From an uncultured Sutterella sp. (lineage in GTDB: Bacteria > Pseudomonadota > Gammaproteobacteria > Burkholderiales > Burkholderiaceae_F): a stretch of DNA of 17,067 nt. Position 1 is the first letter of the stretch, and the number at the start of each line of letters is the position of its first letter. Positions 6,974 through 13,794 of the stretch are shown here, piece after piece. The DNA is taken from NCBI GenBank assembly GCA_900552545.1, contig USAL01000028.1, positions 1-17,067 of the forward strand, written 5' to 3'. Below the pieces are notes generated by a model. That model was not told the DNA's origin. It saw only the letters and a list, made by a program, of their open reading frames with translations, and made no database searches. The translations under genes and the position numbers were made by a program.

Positions 6974-9090
6974 TGTCCGAGTGCACTTTCGAAGAATTTC
7001 TCTCCCAATTCAAGTCTGACACCTACCAGCTGCGCGAAGACAGCGGCGAAGGGCTGAGAATGAGTTTTGTCCAGACATGCTGGAGACATTCGCCGATGAT
7101 GGCTGAGGTCGAAGAAGAAATCCAGACGGTCTATCTGCCCGAGACTCGTCTCCGCGGACGCCCCATAGCCGTCGACGGCTATCTCTACACCGACTTCGAC
7201 GAAACCTTGTATCTGATCATCGCCGACTGGAATGGCTACGCATCGGAAAAAACGCTCACCAAAACGATTGCCGAGCGCATGGTCGGCATTCTGAGGAACT
7301 TTTACGAATTTTCCAGAAACGGCCTGCTGTTAAACCAAAGCGAAGACCTGATCGAACCAACCACCCCGGAATACGACCTGGCTTGTCTCATCAATGAAAC
7401 AAACATCGAACGAGTCCACTTCATCATCTTCAGTGACAGTCGACTGTCGGAAAGGCTGAAGGAAATCACCATTCCCGATCTGCAGAACGTTAGTTGCGAC
7501 GCGCAGGTCTGGACGCTCGAGCGACTCTACGAATACGATCTTCTGGGAAAGGGAAGCGAGCCTCTCGTCTTTGATTTTTCGTCAAGGCCCATTCCGCTGA
7601 CTCCGGCCGCCGAAGGTCCGGGATTCAAATCCTACCTTGGCGTCATTCCCGCCCTCACGCTCGCCGGCCTGTACAACCAGCACGGCGGAAGACTCCTCGA
7701 AGGAAACGTTCGCTCCTTTCTGACCGTGAAGACAAAGGTCAACTCACAGATCCGAAACTCCATCATCAACACCCCCGACCGCTTCTTCATCTACAACAAC
7801 GGCATTGCCGTCACGGCCCGGAATCTCAAGTTCAACAAATCCGGCGAACTCATTGAAGCCACGGACTTTCAAATCATCAACGGAGGACAGACCACGGCCT
7901 CTCTGGCCCGCGTTCTCAAGCATGACAAGGCCGTTGACAACCCTGAGGAAACGCTTTCAAGAATCAGTGTCGCCATGAAGGTCACGGAAATCGGCGACAC
8001 GCTTTCTCAGCAGGATGCCGAGGAACTTGTGGCAGAGATCTCCTGTTCGTCGAACAGTCAGAACGCCGTATCGAAGTCCGATCTAACTTCAAACAAGAAA
8101 TTCCACATCAACTTGGAAAAACTCTCACAGCGGATCATGGCTCCTGCCGTTGGCGGTCGCCAGTACCAGACGTTCTGGTTCTATGAAAGAAACCGCGGCA
8201 AATACGAGCAGACCAAAAGCATGCTCAGCTCCGCAAAGCTAAGGCAGTTTGAAAGCCAGCATCCAAAGGAGCAGCGCTTCACGAAGGAGGATGTCGCAAA
8301 AGCCTACTTCAACTGGGGGCAGCGCCCTTACATCACGGGGCGAGGCGGCGTCCGCATGACGGCCCTGTTCACTCAGGAAGTCGTCAGCACCTGGGATGAC
8401 AAGCGTGACGCCGGCGCTTATTCCGACCAATACTTCCGCAACTGCATTGCGCTCATCATCATGACCAAGCGGTTGGAAAAGGACGTTCGCAAACAAGCCT
8501 GGTACCAAAGCGGCTATCGAGCATGCGTGGTCGCCTACTCAATCGCCGTCTTCTCCATGCTTTTTCAAGAGCATTATGGGAAGGACAGCTTCAAGTTTGT
8601 GGAAATCTGGGATCATCAGGCTGTTCCGGACTTTCTGTCAGACGCTTTGATTGAAATCGCCAAGAAAGTACTTGCAACGCTCACCGCCCCCAACCGCCTT
8701 ATTGGGAACGTTACGGAATGGGCGAAAAAGGAAGAATGCTGGAAGAACATGAAGAGTGTCTTCAGTTCCGAGAAGTTCTACAAACTTCCCGAGAAAATGG
8801 AGATACTTGTCGTCAGCCGCGAGGCCCGCAAGCAGGCCAGGCACGAAGCCAAGGAACAAGCGCGCATGGACCAGAGCATTGACGCACTTACGGAAGTCAT
8901 CCAGTACGCTTTCTGGGCCGACGCACTGCAATACGACCGAAAGTTCAAGGTACTCTCTCCCTCGCAGGAAGCTGCCATCAAAAAAGCAGATGCCTTCTAC
9001 AGGAATCACACAAAGCTCCCCTCGCCGAAGGAAGCCTCCTCCGCACTCATTGGACTGGCGGCTCTCAGGGAGGAAGGCTTCAACCATTGA
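6973..9090 (+). CDS. AIPR family (abortive infection phage resistance) protein
   Basis: A 705-residue protein whose central part is the AIPR domain: NPDRFFIYNNGIAVTARNL (about residues 267-285) followed by FQIINGGQTTASLARV (about 298-313). These are the most recognisable blocks of this family. Proteins of the family were first noted in plasmid-borne abortive infection systems and recur beside Z1 and DUF4420 genes. The C-terminal region holds a charged, probably helical stretch rich in Ala, Arg, Lys and Glu (about 614-640). ATG 6973 is chosen over GTG 6958 because it overlaps the upstream stop (TGATG) and has GGAGAG seven bases before it. This is the last gene of the operon. The biochemical role of the family is not settled; here it is inferred to be an effector or sensor subunit. 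Confidence 0.88.
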   Translation: MSECTFEEFLSQFKSDTYQLREDSGEGLRMSFVQTCWRHSPMMAEVEEEIQTVYLPETRLRGRPIAVDGYLYTDFDETLYLIIADWNGYASEKTLTKTIAERMVGILRNFYEFSRNGLLLNQSEDLIEPTTPEYDLACLINETNIERVHFIIFSDSRLSERLKEITIPDLQNVSCDAQVWTLERLYEYDLLGKGSEPLVFDFSSRPIPLTPAAEGPGFKSYLGVIPALTLAGLYNQHGGRLLEGNVRSFLTVKTKVNSQIRNSIINTPDRFFIYNNGIAVTARNLKFNKSGELIEATDFQIINGGQTTASLARVLKHDKAVDNPEETLSRISVAMKVTEIGDTLSQQDAEELVAEISCSSNSQNAVSKSDLTSNKKFHINLEKLSQRIMAPAVGGRQYQTFWFYERNRGKYEQTKSMLSSAKLRQFESQHPKEQRFTKEDVAKAYFNWGQRPYITGRGGVRMTALFTQEVVSTWDDKRDAGAYSDQYFRNCIALIIMTKRLEKDVRKQAWYQSGYRACVVAYSIAVFSMLFQEHYGKDSFKFVEIWDHQAVPDFLSDALIEIAKKVLATLTAPNRLIGNVTEWAKKEECWKNMKSVFSSEKFYKLPEKMEILVVSREARKQARHEAKEQARMDQSIDALTEVIQYAFWADALQYDRKFKVLSPSQEAAIKKADAFYRNHTKLPSPKEASSALIGLAALREEGFNH

Positions 9091-9140
9091 CCACCGTGAC
9101 ACCCTGTCCCATGCGCCACACCCCGGGCCCGTATCCAAAA

Positions 9141-9167
9141 ATTGATGCGCACGCATCCGGCATCAAT
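9141..9167. repeat. Inverted repeat, 8-bp arms with 11-base spacer
   Basis: ATTGATGC at 9141-9148 and GCATCAAT at 9160-9167 are perfect reverse complements, with a nested GATGC/GCATC symmetry between 9144 and 9157. It lies between the end of the defence operon and the universal stress gene. A U-rich tail is absent (only a short CCTTTTAA about 12 bases later), so it is a poor intrinsic terminator. It could be an operator, a weak terminator or an island-boundary feature. Confidence 0.4.
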
Positions 9168-9263
9168 GAAGGCGGGCACCTTTAACACAGTGCCGCAGAC
9201 TGCATTTGACCTTTATGGTTACAATCTGTGCACTTATTCAATTTTTCTGGAGATTTCTTAGTC

Positions 9264-9698
9264 ATGTACAAACGCATTCTGGTGCCCACGGACGGTTCCG
9301 AACTCTCCATTGCCGCCGTCAAGGGTGCTGCTCGCTTTGCCAAGCCGCTGAACGCATCAGTGGTGCTCATCACGGTGATCGAGCCCTACAGCTACACCTC
9401 GCTCTCGGAATACCGTCCTGCGTCGATCGACGACTATGACGAGAGAATGCGCGGCATCGCCGAAGAACGACTCTCCGAAGCCCGCACCATCTTTGATGAA
9501 GCGCAGGTGCCGGTGCAGACGGTAGCGGTGAAGTCCTTCTCGCCGGCTGAAGCCATCATGGAGGCGAGCACGCAGTACGACTGCGACTGTGTCTTCATGG
9601 CTAGCCACGGCCGCAAGGGCATTGCCGCCGTGCTGCTCGGCAGCGAAACCCAGAAGGTGCTCACGCACTCGAAGATTCCCGTGATGGTCTACCGCTAA
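9264..9698 (+). CDS. Universal stress protein, UspA family
   Basis: A 144-residue single-domain Usp protein. It begins MYKRILVPTDGSELS with the conserved Asp10 and ends with the nucleotide-binding loop HGRKGIAAVLLGSETQKVL followed by PVMVYR, so it probably belongs to the ATP-binding type. It is likely a cytoplasmic dimer induced under growth arrest or stress; the exact role is unknown. ATG 9264 is chosen because the family starts with this MYKRILV segment and GGAG lies 11 bases upstream. An upstream TTGACC (9206-9211) and TACAAT (9220-9225) are promoter-like but wrongly spaced for one another. A hairpin with a T-tail follows the gene, so it is probably transcribed alone. Confidence 0.92.
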   Translation: MYKRILVPTDGSELSIAAVKGAARFAKPLNASVVLITVIEPYSYTSLSEYRPASIDDYDERMRGIAEERLSEARTIFDEAQVPVQTVAVKSFSPAEAIMEASTQYDCDCVFMASHGRKGIAAVLLGSETQKVLTHSKIPVMVYR

Positions 9699-9736
9699 AA
9701 AGCCCTGTTGGGTAAAACCCCGACCAACACATTCAT

Positions 9737-9778
9737 CTGCCCCTCGGACGCGCATCGCCCCCGGGGCAGAATTGTTTT
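9737..9778 (+). terminator. Likely terminator after the universal stress gene
   Basis: CTGCCCC (9737-9743) pairs with GGGGCAG (9763-9769) across a 19-base loop and is followed by AATTGTTTTT. The stem is GC-rich and the T-run starts five bases later, which is acceptable but not ideal. A weaker hairpin (TGTTGG/CCAACA, about 9708-9731) precedes it. Confidence 0.5.
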
Positions 9779-9799
9779 TGCGACTTTTTTCGCAAGGGA

Positions 9800-9828
9800 C
9801 TTGAAAAACGGCGCCGCCGCCCTCATCT
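9800..9828 (+). promoter_or_regulatory. Predicted sigma-32 (RpoH) heat-shock promoter
   Basis: CTTGAAA at 9800-9806 and CCTCATCT at 9821-9828 are separated by 14 bases. The known sigma-32 consensus is CTTGAAA, a spacer of 11-16 bases, then CCCCATNT, so only one consensus position is missed. It sits 56 bases upstream of the following start codon. No sigma-70 -10 box of similar quality is seen in the same gap. Confidence 0.55.
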
Positions 9829-9884
9829 ACGGGGATACAAGCCTTGTGCTTTTTGATTGATTTTTCGATTTAGACAGGACTGAA

Positions 9885-10271
9885 ATGCCCGAACTCGACG
9901 ATATGAACGTCCAGATGGACGCTAACAATCTCTACTCCGAAGAGATCGTGACCGACCGCAAGGTCGGCACCATCCATGTGCTCACGCCGATCAAGGCCGA
10001 TGGCTCGCGCGATCCGGAAAGAAAGTCGATCTTCACCGGCGAAGTGCAGATCATGACCCAGATGGGCGGTCTGCCGATTTCCTTTGAAATCGAGGCCGAG
10101 ACGGTTGCTGAAGCGGTTGCCAAGTACGGCGAATCCGCCAAGGCCGGCGTCAAGAAGACCATTGAACGTCTGCAGGAAATGCGCCGCGAAGCCGCAAGCA
10201 AGATTGTGACCCCGGATTCTCCGGGCTTCGGCGTTCCGCCCACGGCGGGCGGCAAGATTCAGATGCCGTAA
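9885..10271 (+). CDS. Conserved hypothetical protein, 128 residues
   Basis: I do not recognise a named family. The protein is soluble, with no signal peptide or membrane segment. It opens acidic (MPELDDMNVQMD), then has a probable beta-rich part (DRKVGTIHVLTPIKADGS and FTGEVQIMTQMGGLPISFEI), a helical part rich in Ala, Glu and Lys (about 70-108, including EAVAKYG and IERLQEMRRE), and a Gly/Pro-rich tail. AGGA lies five bases before ATG 9885; Met7 is a possible but less supported start. It has its own heat-shock-like promoter and its own terminator, so it is a single-gene unit. Codon use matches the core genome. By promoter inference it is stress-induced, perhaps interacting with proteins or nucleic acid. 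Confidence 0.8.
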   Translation: MPELDDMNVQMDANNLYSEEIVTDRKVGTIHVLTPIKADGSRDPERKSIFTGEVQIMTQMGGLPISFEIEAETVAEAVAKYGESAKAGVKKTIERLQEMRREAASKIVTPDSPGFGVPPTAGGKIQMP

Positions 10272-10290
10272 ACAACACGAACTCTGAACG

Positions 10291-10331
10291 AAAAAAGAGG
10301 GAGACGCAGATCGCGCCATTCCCTCTTTTTT
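10291..10331. terminator. Strong bidirectional intrinsic terminator
   Basis: AAAAAAGAGGGA (10291-10302) and TCCCTCTTTTTT (10320-10331) form a perfect 12-bp stem around a 17-base loop, with a T-run on the plus strand and the mirrored T-run on the minus strand. It lies between the convergent 128-residue gene and the Ogt-like gene, so it can end both transcripts. Confidence 0.88.
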
Positions 10332-10362
10332 ATACCTTCATTTTTTTGCGGCCTTCTGCGGA

Positions 10363-10917
10363 CTAAGGCGCTGCTGCGAGATCGTGAAACCGCAGCCAGG
10401 CGCCCACGCCCTTCATCGCCTGCTGCCCCATGTAGGCCTCGGGCATGAGCGTCTCGGGCTTGAGAATATCCATTGAGGCAAGCGCCTGGGCGCTCGCGAC
10501 CCGATGGCAGGCTATCAGAATAGGAAAGGGATTGAGCGCGAGCGCCCTTCCCACCGCCCGGGCCGCATGGGGCTCACCGATGCGGCGGGCGATTTCCGCG
10601 TAGGAGAGCATCTCGCCCACGGGGATGTCGGCAGCGCACGAAAGGACGCTGCGCGCAAAGGGCGAGAGCGAGCGCATGTGCGGCAGGCAGAAAAGCGCGG
10701 CGCGATCGCTTCCTGAGAGTGCATGCGGGTGCTCGATCATCGCATCGACCTCGGCCATCCAATGCGCAATCGCCTCGGGCGCAGCCTCCGGGACCGCGAC
10801 GGGCTCGAGCTCAGGGACCACCGCGTAGAGAAGCCCGTCTTCTTCATCAAAGCGCACGGCGCCCCAGGGGGCAGGCTGCCGGTAGCTTCGCATCGCATCG
10901 CTTCGCGTCGTCTGCAT
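10363..10917 (-). CDS. Ogt-like O6-alkylguanine-DNA alkyltransferase family protein, divergent active site
   Basis: A 184-residue protein with the C-terminal DNA-binding and methyltransferase domain of the Ogt/MGMT family. It shows IPVGEMLSYAEIARRIG (helix-turn-helix region), then RAVGRALALNPFPILIACHRVAS, where Arg120 would be the arginine finger and Cys137 the methyl acceptor. The family motif is PCHRV; here Pro is replaced by Ala136. The usual downstream GxLxGYxGG segment is not recognisable (SAQALASMDILKPE instead), although a closing GAWLRFHD block is present. The N-terminal domain is short and variable, as is common. AAGGAAG seven bases upstream supports ATG 10917. It lies 41 bases after ispH on the same strand and probably shares its transcript. 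The acceptor Cys is kept, so activity is possible but not assured. Confidence 0.82.
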   Translation of the reverse strand: MQTTRSDAMRSYRQPAPWGAVRFDEEDGLLYAVVPELEPVAVPEAAPEAIAHWMAEVDAMIEHPHALSGSDRAALFCLPHMRSLSPFARSVLSCAADIPVGEMLSYAEIARRIGEPHAARAVGRALALNPFPILIACHRVASAQALASMDILKPETLMPEAYMGQQAMKGVGAWLRFHDLAAAP

Positions 10918-10958
10918 CGTCGTTCTTCCTTTTCCTGACGCTTTTTTCCTGAAGGTTT

Positions 10959-11921
10959 TTAGGGAGCCTTCTGGCGCACGGCTTCAAGGTCGCTTTCCCA
11001 GAGGCCCTTGGGCATCGGGAAGGCCACCGACTCATCGGCGCCGTCAAGCTCGCGCACCTCGACGTCCTTGAAACGCTCGCGCAGATACGTCAGGACGCCC
11101 TGCACGAGGAATTCCGGCGCCGAGGCGCCTGCCGTGATGCCCACGCTTGAGACGCCGTCAAACCAGGCCGGATCGATGTGCTCGGCGCTGTCGATGAGGT
11201 AGGCGCGGGCGCCCTCGCGGCTGCCGACTTCGCGCAGGCGGTTGGAGTTGGAGCTTGTAACCGAGCCGATCACGAGAATGATGTCGACGGCCCCGGCAAG
11301 CTTTTTGACCGCATCCTGGCGGTTTTGCGTGGCGTAGCAGACGTCGCTCTTTTTGGGCTCTTCGATTGCCGGGAAGCGCTTTTTCAACGCATCGATGATG
11401 CCGCGGGCGTCGTCAACCGAAAGCGTTGTCTGGGAGACGTAAAAGAGCTCCTTTTGATTGAGCGTCTCGGGAAGGTTCTCGACGGCTGCGGCCGAATCGA
11501 CCAACACCATGTTGTCGGGAACCTGTCCCATCGTGCCCTCGACCTCGGGGTGGCCTGCGTGGCCGATCATGATGATGGTCTTGCCGCGCTCGCGCATGCG
11601 CACGACCTCGCGGTGAACCTTCGTCACCAGCGGGCAGGTCGCATCGAAAATACGCAGCGGCCGATTGCGGGCCTGCTGCTCGACTGCGCGCGAGACGCCG
11701 TGCGCCGAGAAGATGAGCGTGGCGCCGTCGGGCACTTCGCTCACGTCGTCGACGAAAACGGCGCCGCGCTCGCGCAGCTTGTCGACCACGGTGCGGTTGT
11801 GCACGATCTCATGGCGCACGTAGATGGGAGCGCCGAACACTTCAATGGCGCGCTCGACGATGGCGATGGCGCGGGTCACGCCCGCACAGAATCCGCGGGG
11901 ACGGGCAAGAAGAACCTGCAT
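10959..11921 (-). CDS. ispH: 4-hydroxy-3-methylbut-2-enyl diphosphate reductase
   Basis: IspH (LytB) carries out the last step of the non-mevalonate isoprenoid pathway, reducing HMBPP to isopentenyl and dimethylallyl diphosphate with an iron-sulfur cluster. The three cluster cysteines are Cys12 (PRGFCAGV), Cys96 (DATCPLV) and Cys195 (VCYATQNR). His41, His74, His124 and Glu126 (HPEVEGT) and a TSSNSNRL segment complete the substrate site. The start at 11921 gives 320 residues (E. coli 316) and puts Cys12 in register. A longer frame from 11966 adds 15 residues not seen in the family. An AGGA about 12 bases upstream is a weak binding site. It is soluble, cytoplasmic and essential in most bacteria using this pathway, and is followed closely by the Ogt-like gene. 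Confidence 0.96.
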   Translation of the reverse strand: MQVLLARPRGFCAGVTRAIAIVERAIEVFGAPIYVRHEIVHNRTVVDKLRERGAVFVDDVSEVPDGATLIFSAHGVSRAVEQQARNRPLRIFDATCPLVTKVHREVVRMRERGKTIIMIGHAGHPEVEGTMGQVPDNMVLVDSAAAVENLPETLNQKELFYVSQTTLSVDDARGIIDALKKRFPAIEEPKKSDVCYATQNRQDAVKKLAGAVDIILVIGSVTSSNSNRLREVGSREGARAYLIDSAEHIDPAWFDGVSSVGITAGASAPEFLVQGVLTYLRERFKDVEVRELDGADESVAFPMPKGLWESDLEAVRQKAP

Positions 11922-12384
11922 GCTTGGGTTGTGTCCTATGAGGAGTAAGTCAATGGCTGCGCGCAAGGATGTGGGCTTGATGACCCCTTACGGCGCACAG
12001 ACGAAAATCTTAGCCGAGCCGCCGCAGGCGCGCTTGACCAACGAAGAGAGCGGGAGAGCCCGAGCGAGCCTCAACCAGTCTCTTTCATATAAGAGGGAGC
12101 ACCGGATGGACCCAAGCGGGAGGCCTGCCGCAGCACGCTCAAAGCGCGTTCTAGTTTTTTTCCAAAAAAATCAGTACAATACGCGCCCTGCGACACAAAG
12201 CCGTGCGAGATGCACGCACGCGACAGCTTCCATCGGTCGACCGCTTTTGCCGGGAGAAATCTTGGCAAGGGGGGTGGTTTTTGTCGTATAATTTTAGTCT
12301 TTCGGATTTTCGCGCTCACGCTCCCCTAACAGAAGCCGAAGCGTGAAGCGTCATCAACATATTTTTTATTTACGGGAGTAAGCG
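11922..12384. other. Gene-free gap between divergent ispH and rpmB
   Basis: About 460 bases without a convincing gene; the frames here do not resemble proteins I know. It should hold the ispH promoter on the minus strand (TTGGGT, 18 bases, TATATG around 12118 to 12089 is a weak candidate) and the rpmB promoter on the plus strand. A run of seven T, CC, then seven A at 12155-12170, just before TACAAT (12175-12180), is a marked bent-DNA candidate. No riboswitch or RNA gene was recognised. Confidence 0.5.
12262..12292 (+). promoter_or_regulatory. Likely sigma-70 promoter of rpmB-rpmG
   Basis: A perfect TATAAT (12287-12292) is preceded by TTGGCA (12262-12267) with a 19-base spacer, which is longer than the ideal 17. 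Transcription would begin near 12299, leaving a leader of about 85 bases before the rpmB start. Confidence 0.6.
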
Positions 12385-12618
12385 ATGGCACGAGTGTGTC
12401 AAGTCACCGGCAAGGCGCCGATGGTCGGCCATCAAGTCTCGCACGCGAACAACAAGACCAAGCGTCGTTTCATGCCGAACCTGCAGTATCGTCGTTTCTG
12501 GGTCGAAAGTGAAAATCGTTGGGTCCGCCTGCGTTTGACGACGGCTGGTCTGCGTACTGTCGACAAGGTTGGTATCGATGCGGTTCTCGCGGATCTCCGC
12601 GCCCGCGGCGAAATCTAA
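12385..12618 (+). CDS. rpmB: 50S ribosomal protein L28
   Basis: A 77-residue basic protein of the large ribosomal subunit, matching the usual 77-78 residue length. It begins MARVCQVTGKAPMVGHQVSHANNK and continues with the conserved TKRRFMPNLQ and LTTAGLRTVDK blocks, so it is easily recognised. GGGAG lies eight bases before ATG 12385. It is followed 15 bases later by rpmG, the standard proteobacterial pairing, and the two are co-transcribed. Confidence 0.98.
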   Translation: MARVCQVTGKAPMVGHQVSHANNKTKRRFMPNLQYRRFWVESENRWVRLRLTTAGLRTVDKVGIDAVLADLRARGEI

Positions 12619-12633
12619 TTAGGAGATTGAACC

Positions 12634-12801
12634 ATGGCAAAGGGTGCACGCGAAATCATCAAGATGGAGTCTTCCGCCGGTACGGGCTACTTCGTGACCA
12701 CCACGAAGAACAAGAAGAACTCCACTGGCAAGCTTGAGCGCAACATGTTTGATCCGGTTGCCCGCAAGCATGTCCTTTTCAAGGAAGTGAAGCTGCGCTA
12801 A
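12634..12801 (+). CDS. rpmG: 50S ribosomal protein L33
   Basis: A 55-residue basic protein, MAKGAREIIKMESSAGTGYF at the start, with FVTTTKNKKNSTGKLE and a DPVARKHVLFKEVK end. This is typical of L33 in betaproteobacteria. It lacks the paired cysteines of zinc-binding L33 forms, so it is the zinc-independent type. AGGAGA seven bases before ATG 12634 is a strong ribosome binding site. It follows rpmB directly and ends upstream of a strong terminator. Confidence 0.97.
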   Translation: MAKGAREIIKMESSAGTGYFVTTTKNKKNSTGKLERNMFDPVARKHVLFKEVKLR

Positions 12802-12944
12802 TTCGCGCGCTCAACGCCTTGAATTGAGAGTCGGCGACGTTTCCTTAAAGCGAAGCGCGCCAACCCAATCTGCAGAAGCTGGTGTCGTCCCAAAGGACTT
12901 CACCAGTTTTTGTTTGTCTACCGACAGCATCCGGCAGGCAGCTC

Positions 12945-12979
12945 AAAGCCCGGCGCAGTCCCTGCGCGCGGGCTTTTTT
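12945..12979 (+). terminator. Strong intrinsic terminator of rpmB-rpmG
   Basis: AAAGCCCG (12945-12952) and GCGCAG (12953-12958) pair with CTGCGC (12962-12967) and CGGGCTTT (12969-12976), with a TCC loop and a single bulged G. The stem of about 14 bp runs into TTTTTT. It lies about 145 bases after rpmG, so the transcript has a long 3' untranslated region. Confidence 0.88.
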
Positions 12980-13152
12980 GCGTCCGGCTTTCGGAAAGCC
13001 GGCACGGCAAAGGAAAAAGTTTTTTGCCGCTTCAGGCTCCCAACGTGCTCTCGGGCTACTATTGCGTCCACACGTCGATTTGGGCTTGGCTCTTCAAGCC
13101 CCTCTGTGACAGGAACATCCAGACGCCGCCCGACAAGGCGGCGGCAGTCATC

Positions 13153-13638
13153 ATGAAGAAACCCAAACACGAAAGCGCCACGCCCGCCACCGACTGGCTC
13201 AAGGCGCACAACGTCAGCTTCGTCGAACACTCCTACGAGTACGTCGAGCACGGCGGGACGGCGCGCGCAAGCGCCGAGCTCGGCGTCGACCATCACAACG
13301 TCGTCAAGACCCTCATCATGGAAGATGAGAACGCCAAGCCGCTCGTGATCCTCATGTGCGGCGACCGCGAGGTCTCCACCAAAAACCTTGCCCGTCAGAC
13401 GGGCCGCAAGTCGATTGCACCCTGCAAACCCGAACAGGCCCAGCGCAACTCGGGCTACATGGTGGGCGGCACGAGCCCCTTCGGCACCCGAAAGAAGATG
13501 CCGGTGTACGTCGAGCGCGAGATCCTCGAGATGCCCCGCATCTACATCAACGGCGGACGCCGCGGGTTTCTCGTGGAAATTGCGGGCAGCGTGCTCGCGG
13601 ACGTTCTCGGCGCGACGCCCGTCGACGTGGCTATCTGA
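13153..13638 (+). CDS. ybaK: YbaK/EbsC-type Cys-tRNA(Pro) deacylase
   Basis: A 161-residue protein of the YbaK family (E. coli YbaK has 159). YbaK hydrolyses mischarged Cys-tRNA(Pro) made by prolyl-tRNA synthetase. Family features are TPATDWLKAHNVSF at the start, VVKTLIM with the key Lys52, the GYMVGGTSPFG loop (101-111), and a closing YINGGRRGFLVEI segment. ATG 13153 fits the family start; an upstream frame continues but runs through the rpmG terminator and is rejected. The ribosome binding site is weak (AAGGCGG about 12 bases away). It is a single gene, soluble and cytoplasmic. Substrate choice within the YbaK/ProX group cannot be decided from sequence. Confidence 0.9.
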   Translation: MKKPKHESATPATDWLKAHNVSFVEHSYEYVEHGGTARASAELGVDHHNVVKTLIMEDENAKPLVILMCGDREVSTKNLARQTGRKSIAPCKPEQAQRNSGYMVGGTSPFGTRKKMPVYVEREILEMPRIYINGGRRGFLVEIAGSVLADVLGATPVDVAI

Positions 13639-13705
13639 CCGCACGCATCGCTTCTACAGGCGCCTCCCCTCGGGGCGTCCGTCGCCTTCTCATGATCGGG
13701 GCCGC

Positions 13706-13734
13706 AGCCTTTTCGCCCGTCGGGCGGGAAGGCT
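13706..13734. repeat. Long hairpin without T-tail upstream of lolC
   Basis: AGCCTTTTCGCCC (13706-13718) and GGGCGGGAAGGCT (13722-13734) form a 13-bp stem including two G:T pairs, with a three-base loop (GTC). No T-run follows on either strand, so Rho-independent termination is unlikely. It may protect the ybaK 3' end, work with Rho, or lie in the lolC leader. Confidence 0.5.
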
Positions 13735-13794
13735 TCCCGTATCATTGTCCTGTCGTTTTGACCTTTCCCCTTACCCTTTTCTCCTTTACCCAAC

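Noticed and set aside
11178..11948. 256-codon plus-strand frame opposite ispH
   Set aside because: It is antisense to a certain ispH gene and composed mostly of Asp, His, Ala, Val and Arg, typical of a mirror frame.
11824..12291. 155-codon plus-strand frame upstream of rpmB
   Set aside because: It has no family resemblance, overlaps the start of ispH and the rpmB promoter, and has no ribosome binding site.
12910..13152. N-terminal extension of the YbaK-type protein
   Set aside because: The frame is open upstream but would begin before the rpmB-rpmG terminator. The family starts at the Met encoded at 13153.
12943..13644. Minus-strand frame opposite the YbaK-type gene
   Set aside because: It runs antisense across a recognised gene and through the rpmG terminator.
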